In this document: one piece after another, positions 22,601 to 33,300 of the stretch
Layout: each line of letters opens with the position of its first letter
Position numbering within the stretch: position 1 is the first letter of the stretch
Origin: Anthostomella pinea
Lineage: Eukaryota > Ascomycota > Sordariomycetes > Xylariales > Xylariaceae
DNA length: 64,000 nucleotides
NCBI GenBank assembly: GCA_963556695.1
Contig: CAUWAG010000018.1
Span: 806,001 to 870,000, forward strand
Direction of reading: 5' to 3'
Made by a program: the position numbers and the translations under genes
The notes under the pieces: model-generated
What the model was told of the DNA's origin: nothing
The model's database searches: none
What the model saw: the letters and a program-made list of their open reading frames with translations, nothing else

Positions 22601-24090
22601 ATGGCGAATTTCAACCCGGGTACTCCTTTGTTCAGTCAGGCCAACTTCGATTTCAACCCCCCGTCCGGATCTCCTGCATACCCGGTCTCTGCTCAGCCCG
22701 CCGAAGTTGAGGTCCAGGCTCCCACTGCCTCAAAGAAGAGTCCTGTCAAGAAGGGCCCCGCGAAGAGGGCTCCGGTCGAGAGAAGTCCGGGCGAGAACGG
22801 GAAGCGGACAGCTTCTGCTCCCAAGGCCGAAAGCCAGGGAGGCAAGAAGCGCAAGACGGCCGAGTACCAGAATCCGACCACCTTTGTCGGTGGAAGATCA
22901 ATTCCTTGGAGGAACCATGGAGCTCAACGACATCTGGCGTTCAAACCCCGGTCTGGTCTCTCAACTCTCTCAAGAAGACCCAGAGACTGTCCTCGCCCTG
23001 ACTCGTTCGCGCGACCGCGCGCGTATATATGGCCAACGACGGGCAGTACGACCCCGCACAGAGACATACGCTCGCTGTGTAAGTCTGCGGCGGTAGTAGC
23101 ATTTTGTAATGGTGTCATGCACTTGCAAGCTGACATGCAACACGAACAGTCAAGGCTGTAGTATACTTTCGGCAGGCTGAGAATCTGGGCCAGGCGCTCG
23201 AGACAAGCCTCGTCCCTATAGCCGAAGGACATCGGCACTCGCAGACCGGAGGAGACTCACCGCCAACCTGCACCGCCAACCTGAATCAAACGTCAGGCTT
23301 CGGTACTAGCTTGGAGTTCATGTGGATTCGCCAAGGGCAGAATCAACCCCAACACTCGGGACGATGATGACGGTGATGATGGCAATGTTGAACCTGGTTA
23401 TCCTGTCGAGCATGGCTACCTTCGTGATGATGCCGTGTCGCTGCTCCGACGCTTCTATGTCCAGGAGAATGGTCGAGCTCCCCAGCCTCGCAAGAAAGAA
23501 GGACGAGCTGTTCGCCTGTATGCGCAGGAGAAAAGATCGACAGCGTTGAGCTATCAGATGAAGTGATCACAGCTGAATTAAGCAGAGCCAGAGTGATCTT
23601 TTGGACGACCAACCACAGGATATATATTTTGCGAGCTTGGAGAGACGTGGTCCTTGCCTTCAAACTAGACACTGGAGGATTCAGACAAAAGCATATCGAT
23701 CATTCCAGAAAGCCCTCGACGACAGCCCGAGCCCTGCGTGTGATGGATGCCTGGTTGCTTCTTTCTGGGGACTATCGCAAGGTAGCAACCCTGAAAATAC
23801 GCAGCGGGCTCAACTCGATATATATACAGCAGCTGAGGAGGATTCGATCGCATCTCGAGGTTCCCGACCAACGATGGTGGGCGGTATGTGATACCGTTGG
23901 TGAGTCTGACCTTCAATGCTCAGATGGGGGATGGTCAGTGCTAATGAATAGTTGAGGGCTGCCAGTGTACGATTATGTACTGTATTTTACCAGAACCGGT
24001 ACCCTTGGTGCCTACGGGCAGGCAGGCACGACACTGCTGGGCATTGTCTGGCAAGCGGAGGAAGGTCAAGGTCAACGGGCCTCTGATTGA
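22601..24090 (+). CDS. candidate lineage-specific multi-exon gene, structure uncertain
   Basis: An ATG at 22601 opens a basic, Pro/Lys-rich N-terminus (KKSPVKKGPAKRAP, a nuclear-signal-like run) ending near 22920. Protein-like segments then recur in other frames. ELNDIWRSNPGLVSQL starts near 22922. A segment VVYFRQAENLGQALET begins near 23159, after an intron-like stretch (donor GTAAGT near 23078, acceptor near 23150). An acidic block RDDDDGDDGNVEPGY starts near 23360, leading into a basic stretch to about 23566. A block at 23601-23891 follows, and a final one with YDYVLYFTRTGTLGAYGQAG (about 23969-24030) ends at a TGA near 24090. The segments probably belong to one gene with several introns, but at least one junction lacks a clean splice solution, so it may be decaying. 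I recognise no domain. Confidence 0.35.
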
Positions 24091-24184
24091 GGTACATTAC
24101 TTCCGACATCTTCGTCTCTGCACGTGGCTTCCTGATCACTGGAACTTTGTTGCCCGAGGCACATACATCATACCCAAGCTTTGA

Positions 24185-24628
24185 GGTGATGGTGCACTGG
24201 TGCAATGCATTGGATCGATCCAGAATGGCGGGATAAGCATTGAAAATGATGCTTATGACAGGTGCGATCCCCTGGCATAAACGCTTGGGAAGGTGCTTAT
24301 GCCGTTTTTTTCAGGTTGGGCACGATGCCTGCCTGGGGTTGAAATTTTGACATGCCCGGGCAACCAGGCATTGACACAGTGGTATGTCTCCTACTTGACC
24401 ACCAGCACAACTCTGCTACTTTTCCATCTTTTGCATTTTCCTCCAACCCTCTCACACCCTCATCACATCTTCGGGCACTTCGATCCAATCTTCGTCACGC
24501 ACGCACTCACAACACGCACACGCGGATGCACAAACAGAAACGAATCTTCCCATTACAATCCTACCTACCTACCTTATTCATTCATTACTTTCCACTCGGA
24601 CTCATCGTACTCATACCAGCTCTACAAG
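24185..24628. other. promoter and 5' leader region of the VOC-family gene
   Basis: No gene seen. The stretch becomes CT- and CAC-rich toward 24628, typical of a fungal core promoter and leader. A frame open upstream of the 24629 ATG is untranslated leader in my reading. Confidence 0.45.
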
Positions 24629-25569
24629 ATGTCGTCCGCGAACGTTCCGTCGCCCTTCAGCACGGAGGCCAGACGAAAGGCGATGCAGGCTGCAAAGGCT
24701 GCAAAGGCTGCAAAGCCCGAGTCGAAGGCCGTCGTCACCAACGGCCACGGCGCCTCTGCCTCGACCGCCGCACGCAAGAACAGTGACGGCACCACGGGCA
24801 CCTACGGAAGCGACACCGTCGTTGGGGTCGCCTCCGCGACTTCGAAGAAGACGCCTCCTCACCTGCGTCCCGGCCGACTCGTCTCCCCCATCACGCCCAC
24901 CATGTGGTTCACCGAGGCGGGCCTCGCCAAGGCGGCGATCGACTTCTACATGTCGATCTTCCCGCACTCGCGCGTCGTTAAGGTCTGCGCCGACGGCAGC
25001 ATGACGACCTTCGAGCTAGACGGCCAGCCCTTCGCGGTCATCGACTCGTCGGGCGCCACGCCCAACTCCGACGGCCGCGTCGGTCCGCGATGGGGCACGG
25101 GGTCATTCTCCTTCAAGATCATGTGCCGCAACCAGCGCGAGATCGACCACTACTGGGACCGCCTCGGCGCCGGCATCGACGAGAAGTTCCAGATGTACGG
25201 ATGGACCCCCGACAAGTTTGGCGTCATGTGGCAGATCTTCTGTCAGGAGTTGGACGAGGTCAGTTCTTTCTTCCCTCTCTCTCTTTCTCTATCCTCTTCA
25301 CCACGGCTTCGAGTGTGCCTTTGGAGAGACTACGCGGGACCATCATCCAAAATTCACTTGTCCTGTCACACCAGGACACACATAAAATTCATGCGACCCA
25401 TCTGATTTATTCAATCCGGCCTTGAGGCTAACATTGTCCCCAGCTGCACTTCAATGTGCTCGACGAAGATGTCCACGCGCGCCTCATGGTTATGATGAAG
25501 GAGGGTCGCAAGCCCGACATCGAGACCATCCGCAAGGTCATCAAGGGAAAGGGCAGCGAAGGAAACTAA
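24629..25569 (+). CDS. VOC-superfamily protein of the PhnB / 3-dmu-9_3-mt type
   Basis: Two exons, 24629-25258 and 25444-25569, are joined in phase 0 across a 185-bp intron (donor GTCAGT, GCTAAC branch, CAG acceptor). They encode 251 residues. The first about 75 residues are Ala/Lys/Ser-rich and low complexity. The rest is one PhnB-like vicinal-oxygen-chelate fold: PTMWFTEAGLAKAAIDFY (strand and helix 1), FELDGQPFAVID, SFSFKIMCRNQREIDHYWD and the family hallmark YGWTPDKFGVMWQI. Bacterial relatives carry the old name 3-demethylubiquinone-9 3-methyltransferase, which the fold does not support biochemically, so the reaction is unknown. It is intact and was probably present before the surrounding repeats expanded. 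Confidence 0.88.
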
Positions 25570-26489
25570 GGAGAGGACTGTCCCAGAGGACTAGACGACG
25601 CATCTTCTTGCCCTCCTCATCATCCTCACCATCCTCTTCCCCTCTCTCCTCTTTCCTTTCTCTCTCCTCTCCCCTCCTCCTCCATCCGCTATCATCACTT
25701 CCGCCTCATTCGCCGTCTCTTGTCCGGTTTTCGACAACGACGAAGACGAACGACGCAGACGTATACGGCGGTGTTAAGGGTTTGGAATGATGAAGGGCCA
25801 CGGTTTGGAATCAGCAGCAAGGTTTCCGGTTTTTCGGTTCTCGGTTCGCGAGTGGAAGATGATTGTATATGAATAGACGGGGCAGGATTTCCGCAGGGTT
25901 TCATGTGTTTGAGTTCTTGACCAAGTTCGGAGAGCTATGCGACGATATGATGGCCGACGAAGATTGCTCACTGCGATCAGGCTCATAATTGATGATTTCA
26001 TATGCATTATTGATTTTATTGTGTCATGCATGTTTGCTTGTCTTGTCTTCTCTGATAATTTCGTATTGCGAATGCAGACGCAAGTCTTTCCGTTTCTTAG
26101 CCATGATGAAGTGTTTCCTTGTGTCGTCGTACTGTACGATCATCAGCTTTCACTCAATCAATCCGATGACTCCATGACCCCATCTCGGTGAAGTTCTCCA
26201 TGGTCGTGCCATCGGTGCATTCTAGATTCTGCCACATCTGTGTGGTAACAACATGCAGGCTATCACCATGATTCGAACATGGGTCAGAACATCCATGAAT
26301 CTCAAATCTTACGTATTAATGTATGCTCAAACATTGGCTTGTCCCGCATATTCGTGTCCACCTTCTATCCATGTTTTGTCTAGCACAGAACGTCATTGTC
26401 TTTCATGAGGCCGTCGAGTAACTTATGCTGAAGACACTGGTTAGCATGGGTCAAAGTAAGGTAAGGTACCTAGTGGAATATGATGTTGG
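25570..26489. other. 3' flank of the VOC gene and gene-free spacer
   Basis: CT-rich 3' untranslated sequence is followed by AT-richer DNA; no gene seen. Confidence 0.45.
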
Positions 26490-26960
26490 CGCACCTCTCA
26501 GTTCCTGCGCCCACGCCAGGGTCAGCAAGGCCACGAAGGGGCTCAGCATCGAGCCGTTACGCTCCGCAACGAAGCTGGGCCACTTCTTGTTTATCGACTT
26601 GTCCACCTTGGGCGTGGCGTTGACGGCGCGGGGGAAATAGAAGCGGCAGTGCAGTGCAGCTCGGTGAGGTACATCAGCATCTTGGCAAGCCGTTCCAGTG
26701 CCGCCTTGCTGATCCTCACGGCGTGCTGTTCGCGGATCTGGGTCCCTTCGATAATTTAGGAATCATGAAAGACAGAACGTGGTGGTCCGGCTCCAATCGG
26801 CACTGACCTCTGGCATAGTAAGTGAAACCTAAGTCGGGGTCTCGAGGAAAGCCAATCGAGACGCCCGAAGTACCGCGCGGCCATGAGTCGGGTCTGTAGC
26901 GGCCGCGCCGCAGTCACGGTAAATGTTCTCTTTGCTGGCTGGGGCTAAGGGGTGTTCAAT
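26490..26960 (-). pseudogene. unrecognised gene remnant on the minus strand
   Basis: Minus-strand frames read as protein: RDPDLGFTYYAR, then after an apparent intron or short non-coding gap GTQIREQHAVRISKAALE and MLMYLTELHC. The frame then moves by two bases at a CTGCAC direct repeat (about 26650-26660) and continues as RFYFPRAVNATPKVDK and WPSFVAERNGSMLSPF. The slippage at the repeat and the missing 5' and 3' ends mark it as a remnant. I do not recognise the family. Confidence 0.4.
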
Positions 26961-27085
26961 TAGCTCTCCGATGTCATTGATCGTTGTCACTGTCGGTGCC
27001 TAATGCCTGGTAAGATTCCGGTGGGCCATGTAGTAGGGGTACAGACTAACAAGGAACACTGTAAAAAATCGTATTATCGTCGGTT

Positions 27086-27160
27086 GTTAAGTATATAATA
27101 CCAGATAAACTATGATTAAAGGAAAGCAAAGACTGCTTAATCTTGTACGGAAGCGAGTAA
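27086..27160 (+). repeat. direct repeat copy A, LTR-like start
   Basis: The segment TATAATACCAGATAAACTAT and the following AAAGCAAAGACTGCTTAATCT match the copy at 27754-27830 with few changes. TG precedes the match, as in an LTR start. There are no flanking duplications, so at most it is a decayed solo LTR. Confidence 0.5.
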
Positions 27161-27753
27161 ACCGAAAAGGTTTTCCTGCGGTACGATGGATCTCTGCGGC
27201 ATGGCCGAACCGCGCCCATATTGCTGGGTATTCCTAGCAGGGGACTGAGCCCGTCGTATTAACTACCATTAGGACCTGCGTTCTGCTGCTGCTTCTCATG
27301 TTGGCAAGCTGCGCAGGTGTAATTTGGGGAAGTTGTCCATGTCCTGACGTGCCGTGCCGGGTTGAGTTTGCTGGGAGATCGGACGCTAAACTGGCGTGCT
27401 GGACGCGTTCGGCACTTGATCACGTCGTCGGTGCTTGCTTGCACGCTTGAGACCATTCTTCTGTGCAAGGCACGTGTCAATGCTAAGAACTTATGCTTCG
27501 CCCGGCGACTCTCCTCTGTGGGTTTCTGCGGTGGCAGTGATGGGGACGGTCTACGATGTAGGTATCGTGGTCTTGGTTGTTGTTCGGCATCCTCACTCGT
27601 GAGCTGCGGGGGGCTACCGTTTAACTTACGAGTGGTTGACGAAAGCGCCTGCTACGCAAAGCACGCAGCCAGTGCCTAGCCTAGTCCTTCTACCGCGTTG
27701 TAGCGGACGATATCTTGTAGGTCTGGGCACTCGGGGTCGGAATCTCGCGGGAC

Positions 27754-27963
27754 ATTGAGTGTATAATACCAGACGAACTATGATATTGGAGGAAAGCAAA
27801 GACAGCTTAATCTTTCACGCACAAGAGATGAAAGAGGAGGGGCTTCGGCCTCCTTTCGCATGTGGTCCAGTGCCTCCCATCAGATCCTTCAGGGTGATCA
27901 CCGTTAGAACATCTAATGTGAGGGTTTTAAGCCCATTCTTTGGATAAAAACCAGGACGCTACA
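27754..27963 (+). repeat. direct repeat copy B, possible solo LTR
   Basis: It starts TGAGTGTATAATACCAGACG, parallels copy A for about 75 bp, then has a hairpin (GAGGAGGGGCTTCGGCCTCC, about 27835-27854) and ends in GGACGCTACA. TG/CA ends and length fit a copia-type LTR. No target duplication is evident. Confidence 0.45.
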
Positions 27964-28022
27964 TGAAGATAAACTGTGGTATGAAGAAGAGATAGAGATG
28001 GTGCCGATTTCTGCTAGCTAGG

Positions 28023-28502
28023 GATCTGATTAAATGTTGTGGTTACATGACTGCCTTACAATGGCGACGCTTGTAGAAACCCAGAGAACGCTTATGAGAC
28101 GTTTGATCAGGCTTACCGCGCCGTTGATGGTGTTTTGAAAACTGTCCGGTGGACCCTCCGCGGTCACCGGGAGCAACACATCCAGTAGCGTATTGTCCTC
28201 TGTTGAGCTGGGCATCTCAGTAAGTGGCATAGCGCGGAAAAGCTCATAGGTAGTTAGCCAATCGATACCCAGCCGTTCGGAGCCAGGCAAAGTCTCGAGA
28301 CCTCTTTTTCCCAACCTGACGAGTTGTGTGCGATGAGGATGGGTTTGGCATCCGGGTCCATAGACTGGTAATATACCTTTACGTTAGCCGCCGGCGCGCC
28401 GCTTGTGGAATAAGGTATCGCAATCTTCTTACATTCCACTGGTTACCAGGCTTGGCCTTCTTCGTCTTCTTCCCGGCAGACTTGACCTTAGCTGGAGCCA
28501 TG
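28023..28502 (-). CDS. weak small-gene candidate, possibly decayed
   Basis: On the minus strand an ATG at 28502 starts MAPAKVKSAGKKTKKAKPG, a basic, histone-tail-like start. Protein-like segments in other frames follow: KKIAIPYSTSGAPAANVK (about 28430) and WLTTYELFRAMPLTEMPS (about 28260) up to a TAA near 28030. Joining them needs introns or frameshifts that I cannot place confidently. No family recognised. Confidence 0.25.
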
Positions 28503-29359
28503 GCTGACTCCAGATTTCTGCCCCGACGCCTCGCACTCACTTCATAACAACACTGTGGTGTTGCTGTTTGGGGGGCTGTGCCAACAGTCCGCGTCAGATG
28601 ATAGAAGGCATGACTATATGAACTTGTAAAAAGATGCGACATGCTCGGGTTAAGCGATCCTTTCTAAGGAAAACAGGAGTAATAAATAAAATAAAAGCCA
28701 GAGTCTTTAGTAGCTAACGTATACAGATGCTAAGCTGCCTATACGATGTAAGTGAGTACTTATATACACAACCTAAATATGGCGGGAATCGCGGCGGGAA
28801 TCGCGCCTGTTCTTCAGAGCCACCTTTCCGTTGTTCGTGCTGCTTTGCGTCGGACACGTGCCATAAGTTGTAGATGGGTAACGACCACATAACACTTACT
28901 GGTAGGCGAAACTCAGTAGTTTCGACAGCTGAGTTAGATCCAAACACCCGATTTCTTGGCCCCAGTCAAATAGACCGCAACGCAACCTCTCCAAGACGAG
29001 ACAAGTGTGTCTTGTATGATTGATGGTCATCTCCAAGACGGGCAGCCCTGACGCTATCTATCTATGCTCTCAACTCCGTCCTCATCAAGTCAAGACGTGT
29101 CCGAGGTCACCCGGGACGTGAGGTTGGAATAAGATGCGGAGACGCGCTGAACTAAACCCCAAGCAGCAACGATACCTTGACCCATCGCCGCCGCGCTGGC
29201 AGGTATCTCATCATCTGCAGCTCAAGTTGTGTCCAGACGCCGCAACGCTAGAAAGAAGCAACCATACAAGGTCGTTTGACACCTGCTCCATGCTCGGTTT
29301 CTGCCTTGCGCTTGTTGACCGGCATGTCTTTGGAAGCAATGCCGGCTTTGAAACCATCC

Positions 29360-29625
29360 GCTGACATTGCTTGCACTTCCGGGGTCGACTTCCAGGTCCT
29401 CCGCCCGAATTCGGGTATAAAAAGTCGAGAGGTTTTGGCTAGAAGAATCACCTGCCAATGCTGGCATCTCTGGGGTCCACTGCCAGGTCCTCCGCTTGAA
29501 ATTTCAGGTAAAAAGGGGGTTGTGGCGGGGAGGCTCAACGAGGGTTTGGCTAGAAGAAGCATCCGCCAATGCTCGCCAGGTCCTCCGCATGTTGTATTCA
29601 GGTAAAATCCGTGAAGGTTTGAAAA
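29360..29625. repeat. three tandem copies of a 92-bp repeat
   Basis: The anchor CCAGGTCCTCCGC occurs at 29392, 29483 and 29576 (spacing 91 and 93 bp). Each is followed by a GGTATAAAA/GGTAAAA segment and, in the first two copies, by GGTTTGGCTAGAAGAA and CCGCCAATGCT-like sequence. Confidence 0.85.
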
Positions 29626-29865
29626 TACTCGAAAGGAAACCTCCCCACATTGGTAATAAGTGTCGTTGACGCCCTCGAACAGGCTTGATCGTCCGTGATA
29701 ACGCATGTGCCGGGAAATCAAAACGAAATGAGAAGGGTTAGTTCTTAATTGCAACGATATACATGCACGGCCGGCTGGGGTGAACATGGGGTTGATGATG
29801 AGAACGCAAGCACAGTGTTTCTGGGGACCGCATGGTCAATTTATATATCACAAGCCCTCTCATTA

Positions 29866-30140
29866 TGCCGGCTACGAATGACTCATCCACATGAGGATGA
29901 CTCTCTGTGGCCTGAACGAATGCTTTGCGCGACAATCACACCTTATTAAGTGACAACAGCAAACATGTACTGTATCAATGCGTCATATTAGGGTCGCCTC
30001 TCCTTATGCCGGGCACGAATGACTCCTTCTCCCCATGAGGATGACTCTGTGGCCTGAACAAATGCTTCCTACGACCATCATATTCAATCACAGCAGCAAA
30101 CATGTACTGTAGCAATGCATTATATTGGTCGCCTCTCTTT
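29866..30140. repeat. 138-bp tandem duplication
   Basis: The blocks TATGCCGG-CACGAATGACTCC, GAGGATGACTCTGTGGCCTG and CAGCAAACATGTACTGTA occur twice in the same order about 136-138 bp apart. A third copy begins (GGTCGCCTCTCT) and stops. The array lies about 200 bp beyond the stop codon of the JmjC gene. Confidence 0.85.
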
Positions 30141-30337
30141 GGCTGACTGACTACCTGAGACTTCCCTGAGAAGATGGATATACGGATGACAATCTGCAAT
30201 AGCAATCGGCGATAGGAAACTCTGCTATCGTATCATAAGAAAGACGGCCCAATCAGCTTCCAAAACACACACCTAATCCGAGGGCAGTCCAAAGTGACAA
30301 GCCGTAGCAAATCGTTCTGTAGTCTTTGCCGTGACAG

Positions 30338-33300
30338 TTACGCTCGACCACGCGTAGCCATTCGACCGCCTCTTCCTCTACCCCGTCCTCTTCCACGCGT
30401 CGCGCCAAAGTGCCTTGCCGGGCCACCATCACCATTACTAATGTCGGATCCCGAATCGCTGTCGCTATCATCGTCGGAGAAGCTAAGTCTGACGACTGTT
30501 GGACCGCCTGGCTTCGTAGCGGGCGGGGGCGCTGCCGCCACGCCTTGATCTGACTCTGAGCTGGATGATGACGAGACTTCTGCCACTGGAGGCTCAAATG
30601 CATCGTCGAGAAGTTCGCCACGACCATGCTTAGAGGTCGGTTCGGCCTTGGGTGCATCCAAATTTCGAGACGGGGTACTGGTCCGACTGCCACTCACAGA
30701 AGTTGCATTTGGCGCATTGGTGGCCGGAGTGGCTGGTTGTCCATCCGGTCGTTTCCGCTGACCTATTCGAATCTTCTTGCCTTTGAGCGCCATACGCTCT
30801 CTCATGGACAATCGACTCAAGTCTTGTGGCGGCTCGGGGACTTCGGTATCTACCGGCTCTTGCTCTGACTCTGGCTGTACTTCTGACGACACCCGGGCCG
30901 CGCTTCTAGAGGCTCGGGGTCCTGGGGGACGACCTCTTCGCTTCTTCGACCCGCCACGAGACGAGACAGGTGCTGGCTGGAAGTCTTCGTCGCGCTCCTG
31001 AGCAGACCCGAGTTCTCGCGCTAGTTGAGCCTCGAGCTCATCCACTGTGACGTCTTCCCCATTCTCGCCGTTATCAGCATCCTCCATCGTGGTGTCTTCG
31101 ACATCCTCCACGGTAGTGTCTCCGTTAGTCTCAACATTGCTAAGGGTCGATCGTCGTGGTGGTCGTCCTGGTCTACCTGCAGGGCGACCGGGTTTCTTGG
31201 CTGCCTTTGCAGCTGCTGACGGAGTGCTGGCGCCGAGGGAGCTTCGGGGCGGTCGTCCTCGTCTTTTCCCCGTTCCAGTCGATCGTGGAGTCGCAGTCTT
31301 CTTGGAAGGTACTGGGGTTTCTCCAGAAGGAAATTGTGCCAGCGCGCGTATTGCGTCCGCAGCTAGATCAACCGGATCTTGTTCTGATCCTGCAGCCGCG
31401 CCGTTATCACCGTCTCCAGAGATTCTTACTGGGACGATATCATCAGGATCTTCGCCGAGATCTTCAGCATCAACGTACGAGGTCATGGGCTTAGCGTGGC
31501 GTAACGTTGGTCGAAGCGGATCGATGGGTAGCCTCGCCGGCTTAGGCCGCGGAGCTGGTTCCGGAGGCTCCGAAGGCTCTGCCTCTTGCCCCTGCCCCTC
31601 CGTACCCCCGTGAGAAGAAGGTGCCACGGAAGCATCAGGAGCACTTGGAGCAGTCGGTGTAGAAGTTCCCGGTTCGCCAAGAGAGCCAAGCAAAGCCGGG
31701 TCCAAATTGACAAGTTGGTCAATATTGCCGGTCTTGGGCTTCTTGCGATGGTGACTTCTCGGCCCTTGGAAGTCAGGGTCATCGTCATTTTCGAGCCTGG
31801 CTTTTCTCTTGGCAAGTCGCAGTGTCTTCTTGACGAAGTCGGACACCTGGGGCTCATTATTGAGAACATCGGTTGAAGGCATTTGGAAAACATCGAACAG
31901 AATCTTGTCGGCGCTCTCATCTTGGTCATAGAATCCCATACCCATCATGCGTCCGGTACCCATTGATGGATCGGAATATTCAGATGGGTCAGGGTAAGAC
32001 GAGTCTCCTTCGCCGTCCTGGATACCCGACATGTCAGCAGTCTCAACCCGGCTGCCAGGCCTGTCTTGGTCATCTTGGCCTTGCAAGCTGGATGGCCGGC
32101 CATTGACGTGGCCATTAGCCCCTGAGTCTTGACCCCGTATGTGACTTTGGTCGCCGTAGCCATTCATAATCGAGTCCTGCACAGCCGAGTCCATCTCGTG
32201 AGGAGCGTCGTCCGCATCCATAGTCGCCAGTGGGTCTTTGGCCTTCTCGGCATCGGCTTGTTGTCTCAGTTTCTGCATGCGCTTGCTGTCTTTGCTTCGA
32301 TTGTCGTCGCCAGCTGCCTTCAACCAATTGAGGTTATTTGCACGGAAATCGACAATCGACTCGACACTGCGGTCATCGGCAATAGGGCGAGTGTCATGCC
32401 CTAGTAGCGTGTTTTTGGGCACATAGGGAACCGTGTTACCACTGCGCCTACACGATCCGCAATTGCAGATGCCGAGACATTTGGGACATTGCCAATGTTC
32501 TTGCTCCATAGCAGTCTGCGGCATTAGGTCGAAGGCTCTCCAGAGTACACCGTAACAGTAGGCTTGAGTGCAGGTGGTGCAGAAGTTGAGCTTGTAGGTG
32601 TACTCTTGGTGACAGCAGACGTGGCAGGCGTGAGTATCGCCCTTCTTGAGCTTCCGCTTCCGCTTTGGCTTCTTCTTTACACGACCCTCTTCATCGACTT
32701 CAGGCTCGGGTTCCGACTCGTCGACGGGGACCTCGGGTGGCTTCGAGATGTCGTTCCAAGGTCGCTTTCGGAGCTGTTCTTGGGCAATTTGACCCACCGA
32801 CCTCTTGCCAGACTTTTTGCGGGCGATTTCGATTGGCTGAGGTGACAGATCGATATCGACGAACCCGTCTTGCTTGATGACCATGGCACGCCATGTTTCG
32901 TGCTTCTCGACGAGGTCAGACCATTTCCACTGCTCGCACCACTGCAGGCCGGACATGCAAACGCATGAGCGGCCCATCGCGTAGCATTCCATGCAAATGT
33001 CGTATGTATCTTCGTCGCCGTTGATCAGCAGACGCACGCAGCACTTGCAAGTCAAGAACCGGTTGAAGATATTAGAGCGGCAGTAAGAACAGGTGATATT
33101 TGAGTCAAAGGGGACATACTCGACATCCGCTTGTTTGTAAGCGAACATCTCGTCGACGAGTATCCCAGTGAAGAGGGATAGCAGTTTCTTGAAGTCGCTT
33201 GCCATCTGCTTCGTCCGTGACGAATTCTGCATCAGCTCCTGACCAAACCCTAACCAGCTGACCTCGGAGCTTTCCTCGAGTGACTGTAGCTCTTTGTAGT

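Larger units (their letters stand above)
26961..28022. other. gene-free stretch with two copies of a short direct repeat
   Basis: No supported gene. The only structure I can support is the pair of related segments listed separately at 27086 and 27754. Confidence 0.4.
28503..30337. other. gene-free spacer with two sets of tandem repeats
   Basis: No supported gene. It contains the 92-bp triplicate (about 29360-29625) and the 138-bp duplicate (about 29866-30140). The last part is the 3' flank of the JmjC gene. Confidence 0.45.

Noticed and set aside
24293..24628. N-terminal extension of the VOC-family protein in the same frame
   Set aside because: The upstream part is CT- and CAC-rich leader-like sequence; the ATG at 24629 starts a sensible N-terminus.
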